NCBI GenBank assembly: GCA_036510655.1
Contig: DATCDQ010000098.1
Span: 1 to 64,000 of the forward strand
Direction: 5' to 3'
DNA from: Rathayibacter_A sp036510655
GTDB taxonomy: Bacteria; Actinomycetota; Actinomycetes; Actinomycetales; Microbacteriaceae
Length of the DNA stretch: 64,000 nucleotides
Notes under the pieces: generated by a model
The model's database searches: none
What the model was told of the DNA's origin: nothing
Seen by the model: the letters and a program-made list of their open reading frames with translations, nothing else
Program-made: the position numbers and the translations under genes
Shown here: piece after piece, positions 27,400 to 35,846 of the stretch
How positions within the stretch are numbered: the first letter of the stretch is position 1
Layout: each line of letters begins with the position of its first letter

Positions 27400-28688
27400 C
27401 GGCCCACTCGCCCCAGCAGTGCGGGCAGGTCGGCCAGCTTTCCGACGGTCGCGATCATGACGGTCCCGACTTTGCTCAACCGGGAATCCGTGCCGAGCGC
27501 CACCTGCACGGCGATCAGTTCGGTGTCCGGTCCGTACAAGGTTGAGACGCTGCGTACCTCGTGTGCGTGCGCCCTCGAACCGACCACAAGAATGACCACA
27601 CTCGGGGCGGGAAGCTTCGCCCCACTCGCCCGCGCGAAGTCGCGCAACGTCGGATGCGCACGCTCGACCGGCTCGATGCGGCAGGAGTCATCCAGAAACG
27701 CGGTGACGGTGCGGTGACGCAGGCGGCCGTACTCCCATGCCACGTTCAGTTCGGTTTCCTCGCGGATCACCTGGCAGGCGATCGATGCCATCACAGACAC
27801 TCCGAGCTCGAACTCGTCGTCAGACGCGTAGTGCCCGGCCTCAGCACTGTGCAGCAGCAACAGCTGGGAGCGCCGGGTCTCCTGGTACTGGCGCACCATC
27901 AGCTGGCCGGTACGGGCCGACGTGCGCCAATGCACGTTGCGGATGTCGTCGCCGGGCTCATAGGTGCGCAACGCATGAAAGGCAAGATCGCTGTTGGTGA
28001 TGACCTTGGTGGTCTGACCTTCGAGGTCACGCACCAGACCGCGTGCCGTTGCGATGAGTCTGGTGGTCTGCGGATGCACGAACAGTTCGATCTGATCACT
28101 CCAGCGCATGACGCGGCGGATGATGCCGAGCTGATCGCCGCGCACCGAGACAGCGGGGCCGGCGAGGATCAGCGCCCTGCGCTGTGTCGGCACGGCGAAC
28201 AGATCCTCGTTCTCGGCGCCCGGCGTCAGCCTCGGCACGATGAATTCGGCCGTGCCCCGCCCGACGGGCAGCTCCATCCTGGTCGGCAGCAGAGTCTTCT
28301 TGCCGATGTTGGTGGCGGTCAGTTGTCCCATCGCCCGATCACCGGCGACCACGCGCCGCGGGTTGAGATCGATCGACACCGCGTAGGTCGAGCGACCGGC
28401 CGCGAAGCACAGGGCGACCACGAAACCGGCAAGCAGCGTGCTTCCGAGAAAGCTGAATTCCGCCCAGCCGAGCAGCCAGCTGACCAAGAACGCTGCGGCA
28501 GCAACGCTCAACAGAAGCCAACCGAACGGGCTGACGGCCCGGAGCGCGGAGCCGGCGAGCCGGTCGATCACGCGCCACAGCGGCATCAGCACGCGCCCGA
28601 GCACCGCGAGAGCGCTCACCATGGCACGCCGGAGCTCCCGCAGCCCGAACAGGGTCTGCGAGTTGCTTTTGGATTCGGCTGCCGACAT
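27396..28688 (-). CDS. DUF58 domain membrane protein (second copy)
   Basis: A 430-residue DUF58 protein. Two transmembrane helices (FGWLLLSVAAAAFLVSWLLG, FLGSTLLAGFVVALCFAAG) lead into a soluble region with the hallmark TYEPGDDIRNVHWRTSARTG near residue 250 and a VWA-like C-terminal part. It follows moxR by three bases and overlaps the pseudo-transglutaminase gene by four, so all three are coupled. It presumably partners the MoxR ATPase encoded upstream, as in the first triad at 8.2-12.9 kb. Confidence 0.88.
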   Translation of the reverse strand: MSAAESKSNSQTLFGLRELRRAMVSALAVLGRVLMPLWRVIDRLAGSALRAVSPFGWLLLSVAAAAFLVSWLLGWAEFSFLGSTLLAGFVVALCFAAGRSTYAVSIDLNPRRVVAGDRAMGQLTATNIGKKTLLPTRMELPVGRGTAEFIVPRLTPGAENEDLFAVPTQRRALILAGPAVSVRGDQLGIIRRVMRWSDQIELFVHPQTTRLIATARGLVRDLEGQTTKVITNSDLAFHALRTYEPGDDIRNVHWRTSARTGQLMVRQYQETRRSQLLLLHSAEAGHYASDDEFELGVSVMASIACQVIREETELNVAWEYGRLRHRTVTAFLDDSCRIEPVERAHPTLRDFARASGAKLPAPSVVILVVGSRAHAHEVRSVSTLYGPDTELIAVQVALGTDSRLSKVGTVMIATVGKLADLPALLGRVGR

Positions 28689-28691
28689 CGG

Positions 28692-29660
28692 TTACGCGGC
28701 CCGGTATGCGGGAGGATTCACCTCGGCGATCGCCCGCGCGACGATGTCCTGCGCGGTGACTCCGGAGAACTCGGATTCCGGGTCGACGATGATGCGGTGG
28801 GCGAGCACCGGGATGGCCAACTCGCGGATGTCGTCGGGCGTCGCATACGTGCGCCCGGATGCGATCGCCCAGGTCTTGATAGCGCGCGCGAGCGCGAGCG
28901 CGCCGCGGATGCTGACGCCCAGCGCGGCATCCTTGTCGGCACGCGTCGCTGAGACGAGTTCGCTCAGGTAGCCCATGACGGACGCGTCGACGTGGACCTC
29001 CGAAGCCAGTTGGGACATGCTCACGACGGACTCAGCGGCGATGATCGGCTGGATCGAGGATGCGCGGGCGCGGTTGGACGCATCCATCAGCAGGTCGACG
29101 GTCGTGGCGTGATCCGGATAGCCGAGAGAGGTCTTGATCAAGAAGCGGTCCAACTGCGCCTCCGGCAGGGAATAGGTGCCCGCCTGTTCGATCGGGTTCT
29201 GCGTGGCTATGACGATGAACGGAGCGCCGACCGAATGGCCGACGCCGTCCACTGTGACCGCGCCCTCCTCCATCACCTCGAGCAGGGCGGACTGCGTCTT
29301 CGGGCTGGCTCGGTTGATCTCGTCCGCAAGCACGACAGAAGCGAAGATCGGGCCGGGGTGGAACTCGAATCGGCCGTTGGACTGGTCGTAGATCGTCACG
29401 CCGGTCACGTCGGACGGCAGGAGGTCCGGCGTGAACTGGATGCGCGATTGCGTTCCGTCCACCGTGTTCGCCAACGCCTTGGCCAGCACCGTCTTGCCGG
29501 TGCCCGGCACGTCTTCCAACAGCACGTGCCCGTTGGAGAGCATCGCCGTGACGACCAGGCGGATGCTGTGCTCCTTGCCTAGGATCGCCTTGTCGACATT
29601 GCCGACAAGCTGCGTGAACGCACCGGCGAACCAGTCTGCCTGCTCTTGTGTTACGGGCAT
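28692..29660 (-). CDS. MoxR-family AAA ATPase (second copy)
   Basis: A 322-residue MoxR AAA+ ATPase with EDVPGTGKTVLAKALANT (Walker A), LADEINRASPKTQSALLEVM (Walker B) and IATQNPIEQAGTYSLPEAQ. The ATG at 29660 has GAGG seven to eight bases upstream, whereas the longer frame lacks homology at its N-terminus. It lies 67 bp downstream of the giant Ig protein gene and heads the MoxR-DUF58-transglutaminase-FHA segment. It probably remodels a partner in the same cluster. Confidence 0.92.
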   Translation of the reverse strand: MPVTQEQADWFAGAFTQLVGNVDKAILGKEHSIRLVVTAMLSNGHVLLEDVPGTGKTVLAKALANTVDGTQSRIQFTPDLLPSDVTGVTIYDQSNGRFEFHPGPIFASVVLADEINRASPKTQSALLEVMEEGAVTVDGVGHSVGAPFIVIATQNPIEQAGTYSLPEAQLDRFLIKTSLGYPDHATTVDLLMDASNRARASSIQPIIAAESVVSMSQLASEVHVDASVMGYLSELVSATRADKDAALGVSIRGALALARAIKTWAIASGRTYATPDDIRELAIPVLAHRIIVDPESEFSGVTAQDIVARAIAEVNPPAYRAA

Positions 29661-29727
29661 GGGATTCCTCTTTCTCTGGCTTGCTGCGGTGGCGGAAACT
29701 GCGGATTCAGGCACGCGATCGGCATGG

Positions 29728-32700
29728 CTATTGCCGGAAATCCGCGACGTTGCTGTAGACGCCGTCAACCGACACATAAGTGCCCGCGTACCCGCAGTTG
29801 AACTGCGACTGATTCTGCGAAGTCATCGACCCGCTGCCGCTTGAGTTCGCCGTAACCGAGTCGATGTAGCCTGCCCACCCGTTGCAGTAGTACTTGACCG
29901 TGTGGCTGCCCGGCGTGAAGTGCTGGATCGAGACGTTGTAGTAGAAGCATCCGCTCTGGCACGTTCCGGAGTAGACCGGCCCAGCACCCTTCGAGATGGT
30001 GACGGACGGTGTCGGTGGGGGCGGGTTCGGCACGGACTGCGTGTTCGAGGCGGCCGACCAATCGCTCCAGAGTCCGCCCTGGTTCTTGACCCGGACCTGC
30101 ACGGAGTAGTTGCCGGCGGTCATTCCGCTGCGGGATGCACTGGTGCCGGTGGTCTGACCGGTGACGCCGTTGCTGAGCTGCCATTCGTAGGTCTGGATCG
30201 GGCCACCCGAATTGCTCGGCGGACTCCACGTCCAGCTCAGCGTTCCGTTCGGGGAGTTTCCGCTCTCGCGCAGGGACGGCGCCGCCAAGGTGGAGGGCTT
30301 TCCCCAGGTGGTGACCGAGTTGCTCGCGCTCGATTGCGCACTCCATCCGTCTGCATTGTGTGCCGCGACGGTGAACGTGTACGCCTTGCCGTCGGTCACG
30401 CTGATCGTCGAGGTGCCAATGCCGGAAGGAGATGCGACAACGCTGCCGCCGGAGTAGATGCGATAGCCGTCGATCGCCTTGCCGTTGTTCGCCGGCGCAC
30501 GGGGGATGGTGACGTTGATCTTCGAGTCGCCGTTCGCGGCCGCAACCGGCGCATCGGGCGTGGCCGGAACGTCGTGGATCGTCACCTGATATTCACCGGT
30601 GGCGACGCGCTTCGGATCCTTGGTGGCATCCTGAACCGTGTAATCGACGGTCACGACGCCGATGGAGGCACCGGAATCCGCCGCAACGGTGATCGATGAC
30701 CCGGTGTAGGTGACGGTGGCGCCGCTTGGCCCGTTCACCTGTGTCGCCTTCGTGATCGTCAGCGGTGTGCTGGGGAACGGGTTCACCCAATAGCTACTGC
30801 CGACCGCGTTTGCGAGCGTCTTCGATGTGCCGCGCTGGATCTCGTTCTGCTGCGGTGGATTCTTCTGCGATGCGATCGGCCGCTGCGAACTGACCACCTT
30901 GACGTTGACGGACCCCGGGATCTGGAACGTGCCGGAGTTCACGGTGAAGGTCAGGGTATCGGTCGCACCGGGTTGGGTGCCGAGCGGTGCGGACACCGTG
31001 ACCGTTGACCCGCTCAGGCTCGCCGACACGGCGGGGTTCGGATTCGCGAACCCGGTGTAGGTCAGCTTGCTGAGAATGGCCGGGTTCGGATGATAGCTCG
31101 ACGCGCGCAGGTCGACGGTGGTCGCAGCTTCGCCCGGCTGCACCTCCACCGTCGGCGGGGTGAAGGTCGGCGGCACATCCGACTGGTCGGGATTGCCGAT
31201 GGTCAGCGGGAGAACGAGCGAGGTGATGCGATCCCGGCTCTGGCCCGGATCGCGACCGTCATCGACCTTGAAGGTCACCGCCGCCGGCCCGCGGTAGCCC
31301 TTCGCCCCCGTGAACGTAATTGTCTGGTCGCTTGCGAATGCGGACCTGCCGTCGCTGTTCGTCGCGCTGGCAGCCGTCAGCTTGCTGCTGCGGCCCGACG
31401 GGACGTCGATGATGTCGGAGAGCTTCCACGATTTCGTGCCGCCGCTTTGAACGATCTGCTCCGGCAGTCCCGGCTTGATCCTCGGCGGCGCCGTGGCGTT
31501 GCCTCTCGCAGGCACGACGATGAACGCGTCGGCGCCGAGTCCGGTCTGCGGGTCGGTGAGCGTGTAGGTGATCGCCATCCGCGAATTGCCGGGGCGAACG
31601 GTCACGGTTCCGTCACTTCCGACGGAGCCGGCCGAGGCGTTTGCTCCCGTGAGCGATACCTGCAGGTCGTCAATGATGCCCGACGGGTTCGTTGCCCCGT
31701 CGCGCACAGTGACCTTCACCGAGGTCTTATCGGCGACCTGCTCTGGCTCGAGCACCTGGTCGATCGCCGTGGGATACTGCGGCTTCGCATTCTTGTCGAC
31801 GATCACCTGAACGAACGCACTGGCCTGGCCGCCCTGACCGTTCGTGATCTGATAGCGCACCAGGTACACGCCCTCAGTGGCGGGGACCGTCACCAGCACG
31901 AACTTGCCGTACGTGCGAGCCTTGAGGCCTGGATCGATGTTGAGCAGCTTCTTCTGCAGCGAGATCGTGTAGCCGTTTGGATCCGAGTCGTTGTCGAGCA
32001 CTGGAACAGATGCCGTCTTGCCCGGCTTGACCTCGATCGTGTCGTTCACGGCGATCGGTGGCTGACTGGTGTCCGGCCGTTTGATCACGCCGACGGAGAC
32101 GATGCCGGTCCCCTCTTTGCCGTAGGTGTCCTTGACCCTGTAGCTGAACGTGTCTGTGCCGGCTGAATCCGGATACGCCTGGTAGCTGAACGAGGTGCTG
32201 TCCGACGCTGTGATCCGGCCCAGCGTCGGCTGTGACGAAATCCCGTCGAGGGTCACAGAGTCACCGTCCGGGTCGATGCCGTTCAACGGCACGGTCACGG
32301 GGATCGTCGACCCGGCGAACGCGCGCACCGTCAGCGGCCCGGGGTTCGGCGCCCGATCGCTTCCGTTGTCGAGGGCCGTCACCACGAACGTGAGGGTCGC
32401 TTGTGCCTGCTGACCGTATTTGTCGGTGATGCCGTACACCACCGAATATTGCCCCGGCTGTTTCGGCGCCTGATAGCGCACGAGCTTGCCACTGACGAAT
32501 ACCGTGGATCCCTGGCCCGCTTTACTCGTATCGTGAAGTTTAGGGTCGAGCGTGAACGGTTCGTTGTCCGGCGAATAGTCGTTGTCCATCACGGAAACGC
32601 TCGCAATGTCGCCTGCTCGCACCGTGGCGGTGTCGTCGACGGCGACCGGCGGCTGATGCGTGACGAGTGGCGCAATCGGCACGACGGTGATCCCGGCCGT

Positions 32701-35013
32701 CGCCGAGCCCGGGCCGTCCGAAACGGTGTACTCCAGCTGCACCTGCTTCGACAACACGGTGGGCGCCGTGATCTTCACGACGGCGTTGTCGAGAACTTCG
32801 ACGTTCAGATCGCTCGCGTCTGCGCTCTTGGTCACCGAGCGAACCACCAGCACGCGGCCGGACGGCGACGAGTCATTGTCGAGCACGTTGACGGTCGTCG
32901 ACTCGCCCGGGCGCAGATACGCCGTGTCTTGCACCGCAATCGGGGGCGCAGTCAGCGCGGCGTTGCCCAGCACATTCACCCTGATCAAGCCGACCGTCGT
33001 CTTCGAGCCTGCTCCGAGCGTGTATTTGACGTAATATTCCCCGGGCTGGTTCGAGAGCACTGTGACGGTCTGCTTGTCTGTGTCGGTGACGACGCTCGCA
33101 TTCCCGCCGCCGTCGACGGCCGCTCCGACGAGGCCCAGCGGTTCTCCGGACGGCGATGCGTCATTCGCGAGAGGGTGGATCACGATCGGCGCGCCTGCAA
33201 ATCCGCTGCCGAAGTCCGGCACGGCCACGGGGTCGAGTGTTCCAGCGGGATGCACGGTGATCAGCAGGCTGCCGGTTGCGCTGAGAGTGCCGTCCGATAC
33301 CGTGAATTTCACTTCTTTCGACCCCGTCTGCCCCGTTTTGCTCGTGAACGTCACGTAGCCGTCCGGGGTGAACTGCACTCCGTCATCCGTTGTCGATGAC
33401 GCGTTGAGCAGGTAGATTCCATCGCCGTCCGGGTCGATCCAGTCGTTCAGCACGTTGTAGCTGACCGACTGGCCGACCTCGGCGTCGGCGGTGCTCGTGC
33501 GGGTGGCCACCGGCGCGGCGTTCTGGTCGAGCGGGTGGATGGTGACGTTGACCTGTGCGGACGCGGTTCCACCGCGTCCGTCGTCGATGGTGTACCGGAA
33601 CGACACCGTGCCCGCAACGGCATGCGCGGGGGTGAATTGGATCGCGCGTCCTCCCTCGATGACGTCGAGTCTGCCCTGCGTTGTGGGGATCGCAGTGACC
33701 TCGGTGATGGTGAGCACGTCTCCATCCGGGTCGGTGTCGTTCGCCAACACGGGCAGCACGGTCGTGCGGTTCGGCCGCGCGCCGAAATTATCGTCGACGG
33801 CCACGGGCGGATGATTGATAGCCGTCCGATGCGCCAGCGTGTCTTCGAAGGATTGCAAGACGGGCTTCTCCTGCCCGTTGTTGCCCTGCACCGTCGTCTC
33901 GCTCGGTTTCAGCATCGCCCAGTTCTGCACCAGTTGCATGTTCGACGACACCACCCAGGCGTTGCCGTCCCGCAGATTGTTCAGAGCGATGACACTGTGG
34001 TTGACCCGGAATTCAAGATCATCGCCGGTGACCGGTTGGTCGATACTCATCGATTTCGATGGCGCGTTGTCGCAGGAGTACAGGTACCGGCTCGCGCCCG
34101 CCCAGGCGCCGTACGCGCATCCGTTCAGCCAGACCGGCGCAGAGAGACCCTGGGCGTCCGTCACGGCCGTAGAGATGCCGGCAGATACCTGCGTGACGGA
34201 ACCACCGCCCAGGGGCACCTTCAACAGACCGGAACCGGATGCCACGAGGGCGTACGTGTTGTCCTCGCCGGGCTGCTGAACGCGCAGGCCCTTCCGAGGC
34301 AAAGCGATCGCAGAACCGTCCTGTTTTACGAGGCGATTGCCATCGGTGTCCAGCACGACGGGATGATCCCCCACCGCGGACAGCTGATAGTGCTTCACCG
34401 GTGCGAAACTCGCGCGCTGCGCCTGCGCCCCCGGGTGATCGACGGTGACCAGTTGCTTCTGTGCGGGGGAATCCGCAAACGTGATGCCCGACTTGCTGAC
34501 GACGACCTGCGCGCCCTGTCCCAGCTTCGCATCGGGCTTCGTCTTGGATTGGTCGAAGTTGATCCGAGCGCTGGCATCGAGAACCCACAACGAGCCCGCC
34601 GGGGAGAGCACAGCGAGGGTGTTGCCGCCGTACGAAACGTGTGAATTCGGCGGCACGGCGAAACGATCGACGAGTGTCACGTAGGCGGGGTCGATGCGTT
34701 CGACGACACCGTGCGCCGCATCCGTCAAGAAGTATGCCGAGCTATCCTGCAGGACGTCCAGTTTGTTCGATTCGCCTGCGACCGACGCGTCCAACTCGCC
34801 GATCTGATGATTCAGACGCCCGGCAAGGAGCTTCTCACCGTTCGTGACCCAGACGTCCCGCGTATCGAGGTTCACGTCTTTGACGGGAAAGCCCTTGTGC
34901 AGCACGGCAGCGGTCAGGGGCACGCCGACGAGCACGGCGAGCGCGACAATCGATGCGACGGCCTTGCGACCGCGCAACCACGTCGGCATCATCCCCACTG
35001 AACGGACCCCCAT
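29728..35013 (-). CDS. Giant surface protein with Ig-like repeats and FN3 domains
   Basis: A 1761-residue protein. Residues about 18-38 (KAVASIVALAVLVGVPLTAA) form a signal or anchor helix. Residues about 45-390 look like a beta-propeller. Roughly ten Ig/cadherin-like repeats of about 98 residues follow, recognisable by PPVAVDD...VLANDTDPDGD-type starts near residues 400, 495, 590, 690, 785, 890 and 983. Two FN3 domains begin near 1485 and 1572, and a cysteine-bearing C-terminal domain (CQSGCFYYN, YYCNGW, FNCGY) ends it. No LPXTG is seen. It is likely an envelope-anchored adhesin or scaffold; the ligand is unknown. It sits between the kinase module and the MoxR module. Confidence 0.85.
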   Translation of the reverse strand: MGVRSVGMMPTWLRGRKAVASIVALAVLVGVPLTAAVLHKGFPVKDVNLDTRDVWVTNGEKLLAGRLNHQIGELDASVAGESNKLDVLQDSSAYFLTDAAHGVVERIDPAYVTLVDRFAVPPNSHVSYGGNTLAVLSPAGSLWVLDASARINFDQSKTKPDAKLGQGAQVVVSKSGITFADSPAQKQLVTVDHPGAQAQRASFAPVKHYQLSAVGDHPVVLDTDGNRLVKQDGSAIALPRKGLRVQQPGEDNTYALVASGSGLLKVPLGGGSVTQVSAGISTAVTDAQGLSAPVWLNGCAYGAWAGASRYLYSCDNAPSKSMSIDQPVTGDDLEFRVNHSVIALNNLRDGNAWVVSSNMQLVQNWAMLKPSETTVQGNNGQEKPVLQSFEDTLAHRTAINHPPVAVDDNFGARPNRTTVLPVLANDTDPDGDVLTITEVTAIPTTQGRLDVIEGGRAIQFTPAHAVAGTVSFRYTIDDGRGGTASAQVNVTIHPLDQNAAPVATRTSTADAEVGQSVSYNVLNDWIDPDGDGIYLLNASSTTDDGVQFTPDGYVTFTSKTGQTGSKEVKFTVSDGTLSATGSLLITVHPAGTLDPVAVPDFGSGFAGAPIVIHPLANDASPSGEPLGLVGAAVDGGGNASVVTDTDKQTVTVLSNQPGEYYVKYTLGAGSKTTVGLIRVNVLGNAALTAPPIAVQDTAYLRPGESTTVNVLDNDSSPSGRVLVVRSVTKSADASDLNVEVLDNAVVKITAPTVLSKQVQLEYTVSDGPGSATAGITVVPIAPLVTHQPPVAVDDTATVRAGDIASVSVMDNDYSPDNEPFTLDPKLHDTSKAGQGSTVFVSGKLVRYQAPKQPGQYSVVYGITDKYGQQAQATLTFVVTALDNGSDRAPNPGPLTVRAFAGSTIPVTVPLNGIDPDGDSVTLDGISSQPTLGRITASDSTSFSYQAYPDSAGTDTFSYRVKDTYGKEGTGIVSVGVIKRPDTSQPPIAVNDTIEVKPGKTASVPVLDNDSDPNGYTISLQKKLLNIDPGLKARTYGKFVLVTVPATEGVYLVRYQITNGQGGQASAFVQVIVDKNAKPQYPTAIDQVLEPEQVADKTSVKVTVRDGATNPSGIIDDLQVSLTGANASAGSVGSDGTVTVRPGNSRMAITYTLTDPQTGLGADAFIVVPARGNATAPPRIKPGLPEQIVQSGGTKSWKLSDIIDVPSGRSSKLTAASATNSDGRSAFASDQTITFTGAKGYRGPAAVTFKVDDGRDPGQSRDRITSLVLPLTIGNPDQSDVPPTFTPPTVEVQPGEAATTVDLRASSYHPNPAILSKLTYTGFANPNPAVSASLSGSTVTVSAPLGTQPGATDTLTFTVNSGTFQIPGSVNVKVVSSQRPIASQKNPPQQNEIQRGTSKTLANAVGSSYWVNPFPSTPLTITKATQVNGPSGATVTYTGSSITVAADSGASIGVVTVDYTVQDATKDPKRVATGEYQVTIHDVPATPDAPVAAANGDSKINVTIPRAPANNGKAIDGYRIYSGGSVVASPSGIGTSTISVTDGKAYTFTVAAHNADGWSAQSSASNSVTTWGKPSTLAAPSLRESGNSPNGTLSWTWSPPSNSGGPIQTYEWQLSNGVTGQTTGTSASRSGMTAGNYSVQVRVKNQGGLWSDWSAASNTQSVPNPPPPTPSVTISKGAGPVYSGTCQSGCFYYNVSIQHFTPGSHTVKYYCNGWAGYIDSVTANSSGSGSMTSQNQSQFNCGYAGTYVSVDGVYSNVADFRQ

Positions 35014-35053
35014 CGACCGGGGCCGCGTCGCAACCCGTCAGAAAACCGAACCA

Positions 35054-35083
35054 ACGCTAACACGCCCGCGTTCGTGGGTCGAA
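35054..35083 (-). promoter_or_regulatory. Candidate internal promoter for the giant Ig protein gene
   Basis: TTCGAC (35078-35083) and TAGCGT (35054-35059) are 18 bp apart, in the 104-bp gap before the Ig protein start. The expected start site gives a leader of about 34 nt. The gap suggests this gene and those after it can be expressed separately from the kinase genes. Confidence 0.45.
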
Positions 35084-35117
35084 CGGCCGGTCGGGCGGCG
35101 CTCTCAATCGGGCTCCG

Positions 35118-35846
35118 CTAAGACGAGGTCGGAGTATCGGCCCCAGTTCCGGGCATGGTTCGAACTGCGTCGAGCATCGGCACATCGTCCGGCCCGACCA
35201 GTCTGGTGGCAACCGCGTACTCGACCAGTCGCGCGCGACGATTGACCGCCAGCTTGCCGCGACCCCCGCGCAGCCCGGCAACGCCCAACTTGTCGAGTTT
35301 CTCGCAGACGTTGTCGAGTTTGCGATTGAACGTGGTCATGTTCCAGCCGAGCCGCGCCGCTGCCTCCGCGGATGTCGGGATGGTGCCACGGCCGGGAACC
35401 TGCTGCGTGAGCACTCCCTCAGCCAGGGCGACGATCAGCAGACGTTGGCTCGTGGTCAGCGTCACCGGCAGGATCGTCGTCGAGCCGCCGCTTCCTTGTT
35501 CGAGCTGCGAGGTGTTGAAGAAATCCTCCTCGCTGCGGATACTGAAGTCGTAGGTCGTCGCGCCCGCACTGAACATCACATGCATGGTCTGGAACACGAT
35601 GGGCAGTTTCGCGCCGGGGGCCAACCAGGCCTGCACGGTGCCCGTCGCATCCGTTACGGTGGCGGTGAGCAGATTGCCGACGTTCGCGATCCACCACATG
35701 CCGAAATCCTCGTACAGGCTGAGAAACCGGCGATGCAGATATGGGTTGTCATCGATCGTCAGGTCGGATTCTCTGCCGATCCCGAATTCGCCCGGTCCGG
35801 TGACGATATACAGCTCACCGCAGTAGTCGATGGTCAACGGCTTCAC
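35118..35846 (-). CDS. FHA domain fused to a helix-turn-helix: putative phospho-dependent regulator
   Basis: A 242-residue protein starting at GTG 35846, which overlaps the kinase stop (GTGA). The N-terminal half is FHA-like (FGIGRESDLTIDDNPYLHRR near residues 20-40, then WWIANVG). The C-terminal half (TTSQRLLIVALAEGVL, then TIPTSAEAAARLGWNMTTFN) resembles a winged or tetrahelical helix-turn-helix as in response regulators. This suggests a cytoplasmic transcription factor switched by binding a phosphothreonine made by the adjacent kinase. The second half could instead be a protein-binding helical domain. Confidence 0.75.
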   Translation of the reverse strand: MKPLTIDYCGELYIVTGPGEFGIGRESDLTIDDNPYLHRRFLSLYEDFGMWWIANVGNLLTATVTDATGTVQAWLAPGAKLPIVFQTMHVMFSAGATTYDFSIRSEEDFFNTSQLEQGSGGSTTILPVTLTTSQRLLIVALAEGVLTQQVPGRGTIPTSAEAAARLGWNMTTFNRKLDNVCEKLDKLGVAGLRGGRGKLAVNRRARLVEYAVATRLVGPDDVPMLDAVRTMPGTGADTPTSS

